A stretch of DNA of 64,000 nt, from positions 136,329,689-136,393,688 of the forward strand of contig NC_090321.1 in assembly GCF_040869045.1 (NCBI RefSeq), in the 5' to 3' direction. Position 1 is the stretch's first letter. The number at the start of each line of letters is the position of its first letter. This DNA is from Eurosta solidaginis (taxonomy: Eukaryota; Arthropoda; Insecta; Diptera; Tephritidae). The translations under genes and the position numbers were made by a program. Shown piece after piece: positions 45,542 through 55,607 of this stretch. The notes under the pieces were generated by a model. It was not told the origin of the DNA, searched no databases, and saw nothing but the letters and a program-made list of their open reading frames with translations.

Positions 45542-48500
45542 TTAACGACCAAACTGAAAAACCCTATAAAAACCAGGACCTATGTTATAAAATAACTCCG
45601 TCCTCTTGGCAAATACTAGGAGCTTCCTAGGATTTAAGCCACTTGCTGCTTCTAGATCTGACAGCTGTATCACTCCTAATAGCTGGAGTCTTAGCCTGGC
45701 AAGTACAGGGCACGAGCACAGAACGTGCTCGATCGTTTCCTCCTCCAACCCGCACTTCCAACATCAGCTATCACTGACCAAGCCTAATTTAAAAGCATGT
45801 GACGCCAGAAGACAGTGTCCAGTCAGAATACCTGTCATGAGGCTACAGTCCTCTCTTTTTAATGATAGAAGCAACTTTGCTAGTCTAAGGTTGTAAGACC
45901 TACACATAATCTTCGACACTTTACAGCCCCGCGCTTGAACCCACGTCTATCGCGCTTGGTCGATCAGATGCACCTCTCGTCTTCGCTTAATCTCGCCCAG
46001 TCTAATTGGGACGTCTACGGAGCAAGCTTCAAGCGATACGCCCTTTTTAGCTAGTTCATCCGCGTTTTCATTCCCATCTATTCCCATATGCCCTGGGACC
46101 CAATATAGATGTATGCTTCTCCCTGCCCCGATTCTCTCCAGAGACTGCTTACACTCTAATACGCATTTAGATGCTGTGCTATGCGAGATTATTGCCTTAA
46201 TTGCTGCTTGACTGTAAATAAAAAAGGTAACACGGTTGCAGCTTAAGCTATTCTCTTCTGGGGTTTCTACTGCTTTGGTTACGGCTAATATTTCCGCTTG
46301 GAAAACGCTACAGTAATCCGGCAGCCTGTTGGATCTGTTCGTCTTGTGGTTGATGACGCTATACAACTATGGCCATATGGTCGGCGCTCAAGCTGCCCCG
46401 AGGCAACGAGCCTGATTGCGGTTGTTAATGCTTTGTTCTTTGCTACCAGGTCTACCGGTGGAATGTGCAGAATGACATACAGTGCAGCCGTCGGGGTTGC
46501 TTTCAGGGCTCCCGTAATGCTAAGCGTCGATAGTCTGCATACCCCCTCTTATTTTTTGAGGTGTGTTGTTTTTTGTGTGGCTTTTCACCAAACAAGAACT
46601 CCATAGTATAGAATAGGGCTTACAATCGCTGTAAAAACCTAATGAGAAAGAGAGGGCGATAAGCCCCACGTACACCCCAGCATTCTCTTACATGCATAGA
46701 GTGCCGTTGAGGCCTTCTTGACCCTCTCCTCCACGTTGAGCTTCCATGACAGCTTACTGTCTAGGATGATTCCTAGATATTTTTTGCAAGGTTTCTCCTG
46801 TAAGTTCACCCCTCCTAACTTAGGCCTGGTCCAATTTGGGACCTTGCACCTCTTTGTAAACAAGACCATATCAGTTTTCTCTGCATTGACTTTCAACCCG
46901 ACATTAGATCCCCAGGTATGAATATCCCGAAGCGCCCGATCCATCAAAGAGCTAATCGTTGGAAAGCACTTTCCACTTATGACAATTGCAACGTCATCTG
47001 CGTAAGCCGTAAGTTTTGCGGGTCCCTCATCGAATCGCCTGAGCTATTGGTTGATGACCAGCGTCCAGAGCAGAGGTGATAGCACCCCTCCCTGCGGCGT
47101 GCCCCTCTCCACTGATTTCATAGCCTCGCACAATCCCCATTGTGATGTAATCTTCCTGCAATTTAACATGTAGCCGATCCATCTGATTAAGGCAGGATGT
47201 ACTTTTATGTAATTAAGACCATCCATAATCGCCCATTTTGCAACATTATTGAAATCCACGGCAATGTCCAAGAAGACTCCTAGAGCATACTCTTTATATT
47301 CCAGGCATTTCTCTATGCTTATTACCACCTATGCAATGCGGTGTCTACCGACTTGCCTTTGGTGTACGCATGTTGTGTTGTGGAGAGCAGCTTTTCATCC
47401 ACGTTGTACCCTAGGTACACATCAATCAGCCTCTCAAAGGTTTTGAGCAGAAATGATGTTAAGCTTATGGGTCTATAGTCTTTGGGATACACGTGACCGA
47501 TCTTCCCCACCTTTGGTAGGAAAGCTAAACGAGCAGTTCTGCAAGAGTGCGGTACATGATTCAGCCTTATGCACCCATCGAATATTATTTTAAGCCATTC
47601 CACGACCGCCATACTTGAAACTTGTAGCATGGTCGGGAATATACCGTCTGGGCCCGGCGATTTAAACTTAGAAAACGTCTTCACTGCCCATTCTATCTTG
47701 GTATCGGTTACCAATCCCGGCACTACAAACTCCGTGATCGAAGTGTGAGTGATGTCTGCTGGCTCTTCTAAACCGTCTCCCGATGGGAAATGTGTGCGGA
47801 GAAGTACCCCAAGGGATTCCTCACTATTACGTGACCATTCCCCGTTCTCTTTCTTTATTAGTCCGTGGACTATGTTTCCCTTTGCTAGGACCTTTTTCAA
47901 CCGTACTGTTTCGCTGGAGCACTCTATGTCCCTACAAAAGCTTTTCCATGAGTTTTTCTTCGCCCTGATAATTTCACACTTGTAGATCCTCACTAGATAC
48001 CTGTACTCGTCCCAACGCCCTTCCCTTTCCGCGGTCTTTGCGAGCTTAAACATTTCTTTTACATGTCTTGTTAAAAGACTCAGCTCATTGCTCCACCATA
48101 TCGGCTTTGCTTTTCCTCTGAATCTTCTTAGAGGGCAAGCTTTGTTATACGCTGTCATAAGCGTCCTTGTTAGGAATTCATTCGACTCCTCCAGTTCCTC
48201 TACATTGGCAACATCTTTTGGTTGTCCCAGTTTTGTTTCTACATGTTTCTGGAATTTAATCCAGTTCGTTGACCTAGGGTTTCTAAAGGTTCCTCCCTTC
48301 TCTACTCTCTTTAGGGGGATGCTGAAGCTGATATACGCATGGTCGGAGAAGTATGTTCTTTCAAGAACCATCCAATCATACCTTGATTTATCACGCTCGG
48401 AGCTCAATGTAATATCCAGAACATTGCTGGATGTTGGACCAATGTATGTAGGGACATTTCCCCTGTTGGCTATCTGAAAATTGGTTTGCAGGATGTAACA

Positions 48501-49162
48501 AAATAGAGATTCGCCTCTCTCGTTCGTATCTACTTCTCCCCACGCATTGTGGTGCGCATTTGCAGCTGCGCCTATGACCAACCGCCCTTTGCGCCCTTCC
48601 TCCTGTACTAGCCTTTTGCACTCCAGCGGTGGAACCTCCGCAGCATGGGCTATGTAGCAGGACGCCAAGGTAAATGCCTGCTTATTTTTTTGCTCAACGT
48701 CCACCGCTACGAGGTCCTCAGTGGTGTAATTAGGCAGCGTATATGAATGCAGCTGTTTCCTTACCATTACTATAGCTCGCACCCGTCCTTCCGTTTGAGC
48801 ATAGTAAACGCCAAACCCGCGCGTGCTAGGTCCAGAAACCTTTCCTTCCGATGAGAGCCACGGCTCCTGGATCAGCGGCACGTCAAACGAACCCTTCTCA
48901 AGGGTTAGGCGGAGTTCGCTCGACGCCACTTTACTGTGTTGGAAATTACCTGTAGGACTCGTAGCACCATTGGGCTGTTTGTCCCCTCCAGCACCTTCGT
49001 CTTGACGTCGTCGTCCTCCCCTTGCATTTTTGGTTTAAAGTATTCGAGGCCCCCTTCAGCCTCTTGTGACTGCTGTGCCGGGTGTTCCTCTGTGCCAGTC
49101 ACAGCACCTTTTGGCGGTTGGTCCTCTTCTAACACCTTCGTGGTGACGTCGGGGACCTCCAC
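45542..49162 (-). pseudogene. LOA element ORF2: endonuclease, reverse transcriptase, RNase H
   Basis: The endonuclease starts near VLQVISNTVKW with a frame change into LTLEKGSFDVPLIQEPWLS. It has AAANAHHNAWGEV and RTYFSDHAYISFSI in a 535-residue open stretch (48929-47322). The reverse transcriptase has KSPGPDGIFPTMLQ, YPKDYRPISLTSFLLKTFE, a frameshift at about 47325, GVFLDIAVDFNNV, RGTPQGGVLSPLLW, a stop at about 47043, then LTAYADDVAIV (catalytic YADD kept) and NAEKTDMVLFTKR. RNase H reads VFQAEILAVTKAVE, FFIYSQAAIKAI (the Asp-Ser of the usual DSQ motif is absent) and YWVPGHMGIDGNENADEL. The C-terminus is EEETIEHVLCSCPVLARLRL, a zinc-binding tail. Confidence 0.88.
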
Positions 49163-49253
49163 CTGTCTTTTTCCCTTAGGCTTTTGAGGTCCTTTTCGAC
49201 TTCGCCCACCTCTAGCGTGTTAGGGTTTTATCCTCGACACTTCTTTTCCTGAG

Positions 49254-50479
49254 TCACATGTAAATGTTGCCAGTGCCAAAGGACATTTTGCCAAGCTGCG
49301 TGTACAAGATATCCTCCGCCTGCTTGTTTATTTGGAAGATGTAGGACTGACCATCCTCGGTAGGCCGAGATACAGTAATTACCTTCCAATCCTCTGTCGG
49401 TATGTTCGGATTCTGATTCTGCAGAAGTCGCAGTGTATCCTCCGACTTCATCACGCATGGTATCCATACCTTAACTTTTGGTACCGTGGGGATTTGCGCT
49501 TTATCCACCACCTCAAACCGCGCGTTCGTGCCTTGCTTTTGGAGGCTTGGAACCACTCCCTCCAGCCACCGCAAGCTCGCGATGTTGTCGCACGCTATCA
49601 TCTTCACACCATTATACCATCCGCCCGAATCAAAAGTTGGAAGGGGCTTACTTGGTTGTTCCCGCATCATCTTAAGCATTAAGCTAATAAGCTCCCTTTC
49701 CACATATCTCCACCTTACAGTAGTCATTTGTCCGAAAGGACTGCTACGATCAACCAGCGCCACAGTCAGTGACTGTTTTGCCACATCACTCATCTTCTCG
49801 GGAAAAGCCGGAGTCTTAGTGTTATCTCCCTTTGGCACCTCCGAGAAATCCGGAGTCTTAGCGTTAACTACCTTTAGCACCTCCGAGAAAGCCGGAGTCT
49901 TAGCGTTATCTCCCTTTGGATTATCTCCTACTTCCGTATTTGGAACTTCCCTCTGACTCGCAGCTTTCGAGGTAGTTGCTACCTCGCTATTAGAGCCCAT
50001 CTGTCTTGCAGCTTTGGGCCTACTTGTTTTGTCTATGGGACTGCCCTGCCTCGCGGCTCTAGGACTGGGTCCTTTCTGCCTCTTGAAAGCAGGCTTGTCG
50101 CCTTCCGCCGAACGTTGCCTCTTCATTCTGCCATTCGGCGCTTCTTCCTCCTCGTACCGGTTGCAGAACCGAGGCTTTCTCGCAGCAAACCTTTTGAACT
50201 GCCTTCGACCTACTTCTACCGCTTCATGGGCCCATTCCAAGTGCTCGATCTCCACTTTGTTGGGTCGACCACTGCTCCCAAGCGTTGTACAATACAGTAC
50301 TGCGAGAGAGCTCTTTTACTTCCTCTGCTCCGTACCCTTCTCCACTCTTCTACACCGTTTTCATTTGTTTGCTTCTCCAACACGGAGTTCATTGAATCAG
50401 CTGTAGTTCCATAATAAATTACATTAAATTGAATTGTAGCTGGCAACTCCCTCTTTGGAAAAGTGCAAGATGCAACCAT
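49254..50479 (-). pseudogene. LOA element ORF1 (DUF4780-like), one frameshift
   Basis: The N-terminal stretch starts MVASCTFPKRELPATIQFN (50479) and shifts frame near 50220-50255. It continues as a 333-residue reading rich in basic, Ser and Pro residues (KRQRSAEGDKPAFKRQKGP). Three copies of a roughly 20-residue repeat with the core AKTPAFSEV follow (about 49795-49935). The C-terminal domain reads SSPFGQMTTVRWRYVEREL, FEVVDKAQIPTV, VWIPCVMKSEDTLRLLQNQN, IPTEDWKVITVSRPTEDGQ, matching what I know as DUF4780, found in ORF1 proteins of LOA-like elements and thought to act in RNA binding. No CCHC knuckle is visible. Confidence 0.8.
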
Positions 50480-51729
50480 GCATCAGATGCACTTGGCACC
50501 ACTAAAAATGTTAGAGTCGAGCAACGCGGAGAGTTTCTGATTGGTTGAAACTGACGTTGCTAGACGCCATCATTTATTTCGACGCCATCATTAATTTCGT
50601 TGCTAAGCAACGTAAGGAAAAAGGTGCCTAGCTACAGAGTTGCGTTAGCGGCAGTTTTCAGTTTGAAGTAAACCGGCCGACGCATCACTCGCGAAAAATT
50701 AAACCCGCAACCAAAAAGCATAAGCGGTATAATTAAAAACTTGTGAAGAAAAATAGAAAAGCATTTGGTGAACTAAAGTGTGCAAATAAAGTTTTATTAG
50801 AACTAAAAGTCTATAAGTAGAACTAAGAACTAAAAGTTTATAAATATTAAAAATATAAATACAGTTTTTAAATACATGCTAAAAGAAAAACAATTTTAAT
50901 TACTTGTTTTAAATTTTGAAAATAAAAATAAACAAAACTAGGTAAGTGCCGGTGTAGTGCGGGCCGTGAGTGCGGAGAACATTTTTGGCGGATCCATAAG
51001 ATGGATCCTCGATACAGCACTACTCTCGCTCCCCGAGTCCGACGCGTCACTTAATTCGTATTTGTCGTCCTGGGATTGCGACTCAGTCCTCCTCTTTACA
51101 TCGTCCTTATTACAATCAGGTAATGAGTCGTTCATCTTGGTCGTACGAAGACCTGCCCGACAAGGCGGGCTCAGCGGTCCAGTATTATATACGGGGAAAG
51201 AACCGTCCACCACAGCAGCGCCCCTTACTGTGGTAAGACCATAAACACTTCCCGAGGTGGCCCGGTATCGGGAAGGCTCCGTTAGAATACAGCCGAATTT
51301 ATCTCCTGGCTGCAAATCGTCCAATAGGCATGGTCCGCATAATACCCTGGATTAGGGGGTTGGCAGTTCTTGGTCACCGACATCCCGCTGCCCTTCTATG
51401 AGGCGAAACGGCGTAGATGTCAGTCCTAAACAGCTCCGCCTCATAGTCGGGCGCTATGGAGTTCGGCTAAGCCCCCACACCAACGATAAGGTGCCTAGCC
51501 TAGTGAGGGAGGTTTTAAGCCTATAAGACCTCATATATAGTTCGTAACTACAACGTTATCTACAAAAATTCAAACTTATTTCTGGGGAATCACAGTGTTC
51601 GACGATTTTTTTTTTTCAAAATTTAAATAAAAATTCAAATATTTATGGATAAAGTTCAAAATGGCAAATTTCGTCTGGCCAAACGACAATGCTAAGATGT
51701 GTTGAATTTACACACCGCTAATCGGAGGT

Positions 51730-52015
51730 TTAAAATGAACGAAATCGGACCATAACCATGACCACTTTTTCGATATCGAAAATTTCGAAAAACCAGAAAA
51801 GTGCGATAATTCATTACCAAAGACGGATAAAGCGATGAAACTTGGTAGGTGGGTTGTCCTTATGACGCAGAAAGAAAATTAGTAAAATTTTGAACAATGG
51901 GCGTTGCACCGCCCACTTTTAAAAGAAGGTAATTTAAAAGTTTTGCAAGCTGTAATTTGACAGCTGAGTATGTAATGTTCGGTTATACCCGAACTTAGCC
52001 TTCCTTACTTGTTGT
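51730..52015 (-). mobile_element. Large non-coding dispersed repeat, copy B, second part
   Basis: It resumes with TTTAAAATGAACGAAATCGG and runs through CACTTTTTCGATATCGAAAA to TTGCAAGCTGTAATTTGACA. It then jumps directly to CTGAGTATGTAATGTTCGG and ends CCTTCCTTACTTGTT. Compared with copy C about 1.65 kb of the interior, including the whole 130-bp array, is missing, so copy B is a short deletion form of the element. Confidence 0.85.
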
Positions 52016-52075
52016 GTTGTTGCTTTTGGTTAAGCAGAAACTGTCACCTGAACTCTGGATTGGTTAATCGTTTAT

Positions 52076-52254
52076 TAATTTATTACATTTGTAAATTTAA
52101 TGAGTTTGACACGTATTCACAATAATTTCTATTTCGACCTTCAGAAAGATCTCTTGAGATATCTTTTTCCATCATAATAAAAATACAATAATTTATTAAA
52201 AGTAGTTATTGTGAATGCGTCTCAACTCATTAAATTTACGAATGTAATAAATTA
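52076..52254. mobile_element. Foldback MITE, about 180 bp
   Basis: TAATTTATTACATTTGTAAA, then TTTAATGAGTT at 52076 pairs with its reverse complement ending at 52254. The stem is about 49 bp with few mismatches. A loop of about 80 bp contains AAAGATCTCTTGAGATATC. Related sequence is at 44452-44690. Confidence 0.75.
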
Positions 52255-52559
52255 GTAGACGATCAAATCATAGATCATTTACCAAATTTAATTTACTTAC
52301 CATAAAATTAGCTATAATAAAATTTAAGTTATTAACAGAATAATCAAATTCAAAGAAAAATCGTGGGGTTCATTTTACTATACTTTCATAATAGTTGAAA
52401 ATAGAATAATTATATTGTTTAATATATCAAGGTAGGCACGCTTTTTGTATCTGACGTTGATTACTTTATTTTGAGTAAATTATTCCACCTTCTACGGTTA
52501 GCTATTAAAGCATAGTTTTTAGATTCAAAATTATTATAGGCTAGTATGGTCAGATATTT

Positions 52560-55500
52560 AAATAGTGCAAGATAAAACTTCACTTATAAACCCGACGTTT
52601 CGCCAAACTCCTTGGAATTCTCAGGGGTGGACATCTTTATTTAGAAACAATAACAATAAAAAAGACAAATTTTGAAAAACAAGTGGGAACATAAACATTG
52701 TAAGATAATGACATAAACATTAAATGCGGAAAAAGAAACTCACATAAAATAATAACTAAAATAAAATATCAAAAAACTAGTACGAATATATAATACCATG
52801 CATGTTTGGTATATTTGTCAAAACTAAGTTCTAATCATAATCATAATAGATATGCTGCCGCAATTTGATCAGTATCTTCTCGTCTATTTACTGCTGTCTC
52901 TCTATTTTTTCGTATGTGAAGACTCTCTAGTGTGTACGGCATTTTCTTTGTCCTCTCTGTGTCTATTATTTTTGTATTGTGTAGATCAGCGATGCGTCAA
53001 TGTGTTAGAATATGTTGAGCAAGTGTCGTGCCGCTTATCTTATTGTGTCCGCTTCGTGCTCTGCTAGTCGAACTCCCAATTGTCTTTTCGTCGTCCTTAT
53101 GTATATTTTGTCGCATTGAGTGTTTTCTCCACCTTTGTATTGTACTTCATAGATTACATTGTTTTATTGGTGTGGTTCTACTGGGCTTTTTGTCTTTGTA
53201 AATATAGTGGAGAGAGTGCAGTTGGATTTGTATGCCAGAGAAATAAGGCGAATACATACAAGGTGGTGGCAAAGCGAATTCAACCAATTCTCCGTGCAGA
53301 AGAATGTCAAGTCAAGAGAAAATTTTCATTGATTTCGATTAACTGACATATTGTGGTACCAGGCGTTGTATGGAAAATAATCAAGAAGAAGCAATCAGCT
53401 GCTGGGATAACAACACCTGGTACTGAATTCGCCTTGCCAGACAAATATTTTGTTTTTGTTGTCTTATGTTTTCGTGAACTTTGGTATGTAGGTGATACTT
53501 TGGTATTGTTTTGTTTCGGTAGGTGTTTGTGTGGTTGTTATATGATGATGCTTTTTGTTAGTCTTTTTTAATTTCTGTTCTATTAGGGTCTTCATTAAGT
53601 GGCTCGGGTAGTTGTTTAAAAACTCATTGTGACTCAATGTGAATATTTTGTTTATTATATTTTTGCCGCGTTTATTTTGTATTTTTTAGGTTGGGCAGAA
53701 ACGAAGTTTATGATTCTTCCTGATGCTACTGGTTTAGAGTACCAGTTGAGTGAATGAGCGAATCTAAGAAGGGGATTTCTGAGTTTACCTCTTTTTCTGT
53801 TGTAAACTGTAGCCGATTGTGGTACTGATTTAGAGTTCTCAGTATGATGTCTAAGTCATCTCGTTTTACAATAGCAAAGATATCATCCACGTACTTAACT
53901 ATGAACTTAATATTTATTTTATGTAGTTTTTTCAATTCCGAAATAGTGTTGTCTATGTCTAGTAAGTCATCCATGATGATGTCTGCTATTATCGTTGAAA
54001 GAGGGTTACCTATTGGCATACCAAAACTTTGGGTGTAAATTTTCTCATAATACATAATATAATTATTGTCTTTCAGGCAAAAATTCAGTAATTTTAAAAA
54101 ATTGTTTTTTGGTATGTTACATTGTAGTTATTGGAATTTGTTCATTATTATCTTTATTGCTAAATATGTGGGGATGTTGGTGAATAGGGAGACTACATCG
54201 AAGGATACTAATATGTCGTCGCTACATATTTCAATATTTTCCAATTTATCTTTGAGTCTAAACGAGTTTTTTACGTTATATTCTTCTGAGAATAAATTGT
54301 TTAGTATTTTACCAACGAACTTTGAAAGTCCATAACATTTAACATTCATTGATGAAGCTATGGGACGTAAGGGTAAATTCTGTTTATGAATTTTTGGTAA
54401 ACCGTATAATCGTGGTGCATTTGCTGCCGTACATGTGAGGTGTTGTTTGTCTTTAAAACTAATCAGTTTATCTTTGTAAAGTTCGTTGACAAGGTTGTTG
54501 TTTTGTTTCCGTAGCATGTTTTTGGGTTGTTTCTAGCCGTTCTGTATGTGCTTTTGTCCTCAAGTAGCTTGCCTATTTTCTCTTTGTAATCTGTCTTGTA
54601 CATAACAACTGTCTTGTTGCCTTTGTCTGAATCCGTGACAATGATGTCTTTCTGTCTTTTTAGAAGAGCCTTTGCTTTGCTGTAGATTTCCAGTATGAAT
54701 TTGTCCGTTGGGCTATGTTTAATCTGTAGTTTGTATTGTGTGATTCTGTTGCTTAATCGGCATCTTTCCATTTGTTTTGCTCTCTCGTTCTCAAATTGCT
54801 GTATCACTTGCTTAATCTCTGCTATGATTTTTAAAGGTTTGAATGTGGTGTTTGTTGTAGGAAATGTAAATTTTCTCCCAAGGTAGAGTAGCCATTTCAC
54901 TTCTTCAGGAAAATGTATTTTCGTGTATTTTATGAACCAGTCACTGCTCACTCGTATGCCCAAAGTTTGTAGTTGTGTTTGCTTTAGTTTCTCAAGCTTG
55001 GATGTTTGTGTTGTTTTAATTTCGTCTGCCACTCTCTGGCTTAGAATTGTTTGATTATGTATGACAGAGTAGAAATCATTTACATTAAGGCTGTGTTGTA
55101 ATTGTCGCTCAGCACAAATTATTTGATCTGTCGTTGATTTTATGTTGATGTTTGTTTGTGTGATTTCTAAATTTAGTATTTTTTTGTGTAATAGTCTTTT
55201 TGCCTTCTCTACTTGTTGAATTATATGTTGTGAATGTTGCTTGTATGGATATGCTATTGGTTGAATCAGTCAGTTGTTGGTTATTATTTCGAATTTCTTA
55301 CATTCCAATAGGAATTTCAGTTGCGCTGTTTGTTTTGTTAGTTTTTGTTTCTGTTTACTGTGTTGTTTAGGGATTTATATGTTCATTCTGCGTATTTATT
55401 CGCATTTGTTTGTAGAAGTGTTTCATGTCGGATTAGTAGTTTTTTAGTTTTTTCAAAATTTTATTTAGTTTTAGTTCGATGTATTTTGTTTGTAGATTTC

Positions 55501-55605
55501 CATGTTTCCGAGTACGTTCAGACGTCGGCCATTTGCTTGTACGTGAAGGACCTTGACTGTTTGATGTTTGCGCCTAGAAAAGATTTGGAATACAAATTCC
55601 GCGGC
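52560..55605 (-). mobile_element. Penelope-like retroelement, about 3 kb, degenerate
   Basis: The element encodes a Penelope-type reverse transcriptase followed by a GIY-YIG endonuclease on the minus strand (see the coding entry). The 3' side, near 52590-52645, contains CCCGACGTTTCGCCAAAC and GAATTCTCAGGGGTGGACAT, which I take as part of its 3' region. The 5' side reaches repeat copy C near 55605. No terminal repeats or target duplication were identified, so the limits are approximate. Confidence 0.8.
53035..55032 (-). pseudogene. Penelope-like reverse transcriptase with GIY-YIG endonuclease
   Basis: In order on the minus strand: a basic N-terminal region (IVTDSDKGNKTVVMYKTDYK), RLYGLPKIHKQNLPLRPIAS, LVSFDVVSLFTNIPTYLAI, QSFGMPIGNPLSTIIADII and FIVKYVDDIFAIVKRDDLD (catalytic YVDD intact), EIPFLDSLIHSTGTLNQ, VASGRIINFVSAQPKKYKIN. 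The GIY-YIG segment follows at about 53035-53162: NVIYEVQYKGGENTQCDKIY, then IRTTKRQLGVRLAEHEAD. The usual YIG is YIR here, so the glycine of the signature is lost. Frameshifts occur near 54490 and 54130, and stops lie between the two domains. This family uses its own endonuclease for target priming and is distinct from LINEs. Confidence 0.9.
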
Positions 55606-55607
55606 GC

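Larger units (their letters stand above)
45462..51512 (-). mobile_element. Full-length LOA-type non-LTR retrotransposon, 6.05 kb, 13-bp target duplication
   Basis: TTTTAAGCCTATA is repeated exactly at 45449-45461 and 51513-51525, bounding 6,051 bp. On the minus strand: a 5' untranslated region of about 1 kb (51512-50480), ORF1 (50479-49254), ORF2 with endonuclease, reverse transcriptase and RNase H (about 49162-45542), and a 3' tail of CCTAACCTAACC. RNase H after the reverse transcriptase and a DUF4780-like ORF1 point to the LOA group (or a close RNase H-bearing relative). Several frameshifts and at least one stop show it can no longer be active. It is nested in the piggyBac-like MITE and antisense to RyR. 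Confidence 0.9.
45014..51729. mobile_element. piggyBac-like MITE, about 650 bp net, TTAA-flanked, split by the LOA element
   Basis: The left end CCCTCCGATAG follows TTAA (45010-45013), and the right end, reverse-complemented, is ACCTCCGATTAG next to TTAA (51730-51733). Removing it restores GCTATTTAAAATGAAC, the sequence actually found at the same place in repeat copy C (about 55860), so the boundaries are confirmed by a natural empty site. The interior contains a roughly 210-bp direct duplication (about 45180 and 45390: GTACCAAAGTTGATTATGTC, TTAGCGTTGTCGTCTGGC). CGTCTGG(C)-AGACGA palindromes occur near both ends. No transposase. The LOA element (45462-51512) is inserted in it. Confidence 0.85.

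Noticed and set aside
48088..50414. Several + strand readings of 100-156 residues
   Set aside because: They are complementary shadows of the LOA ORF1 and ORF2 on the minus strand.
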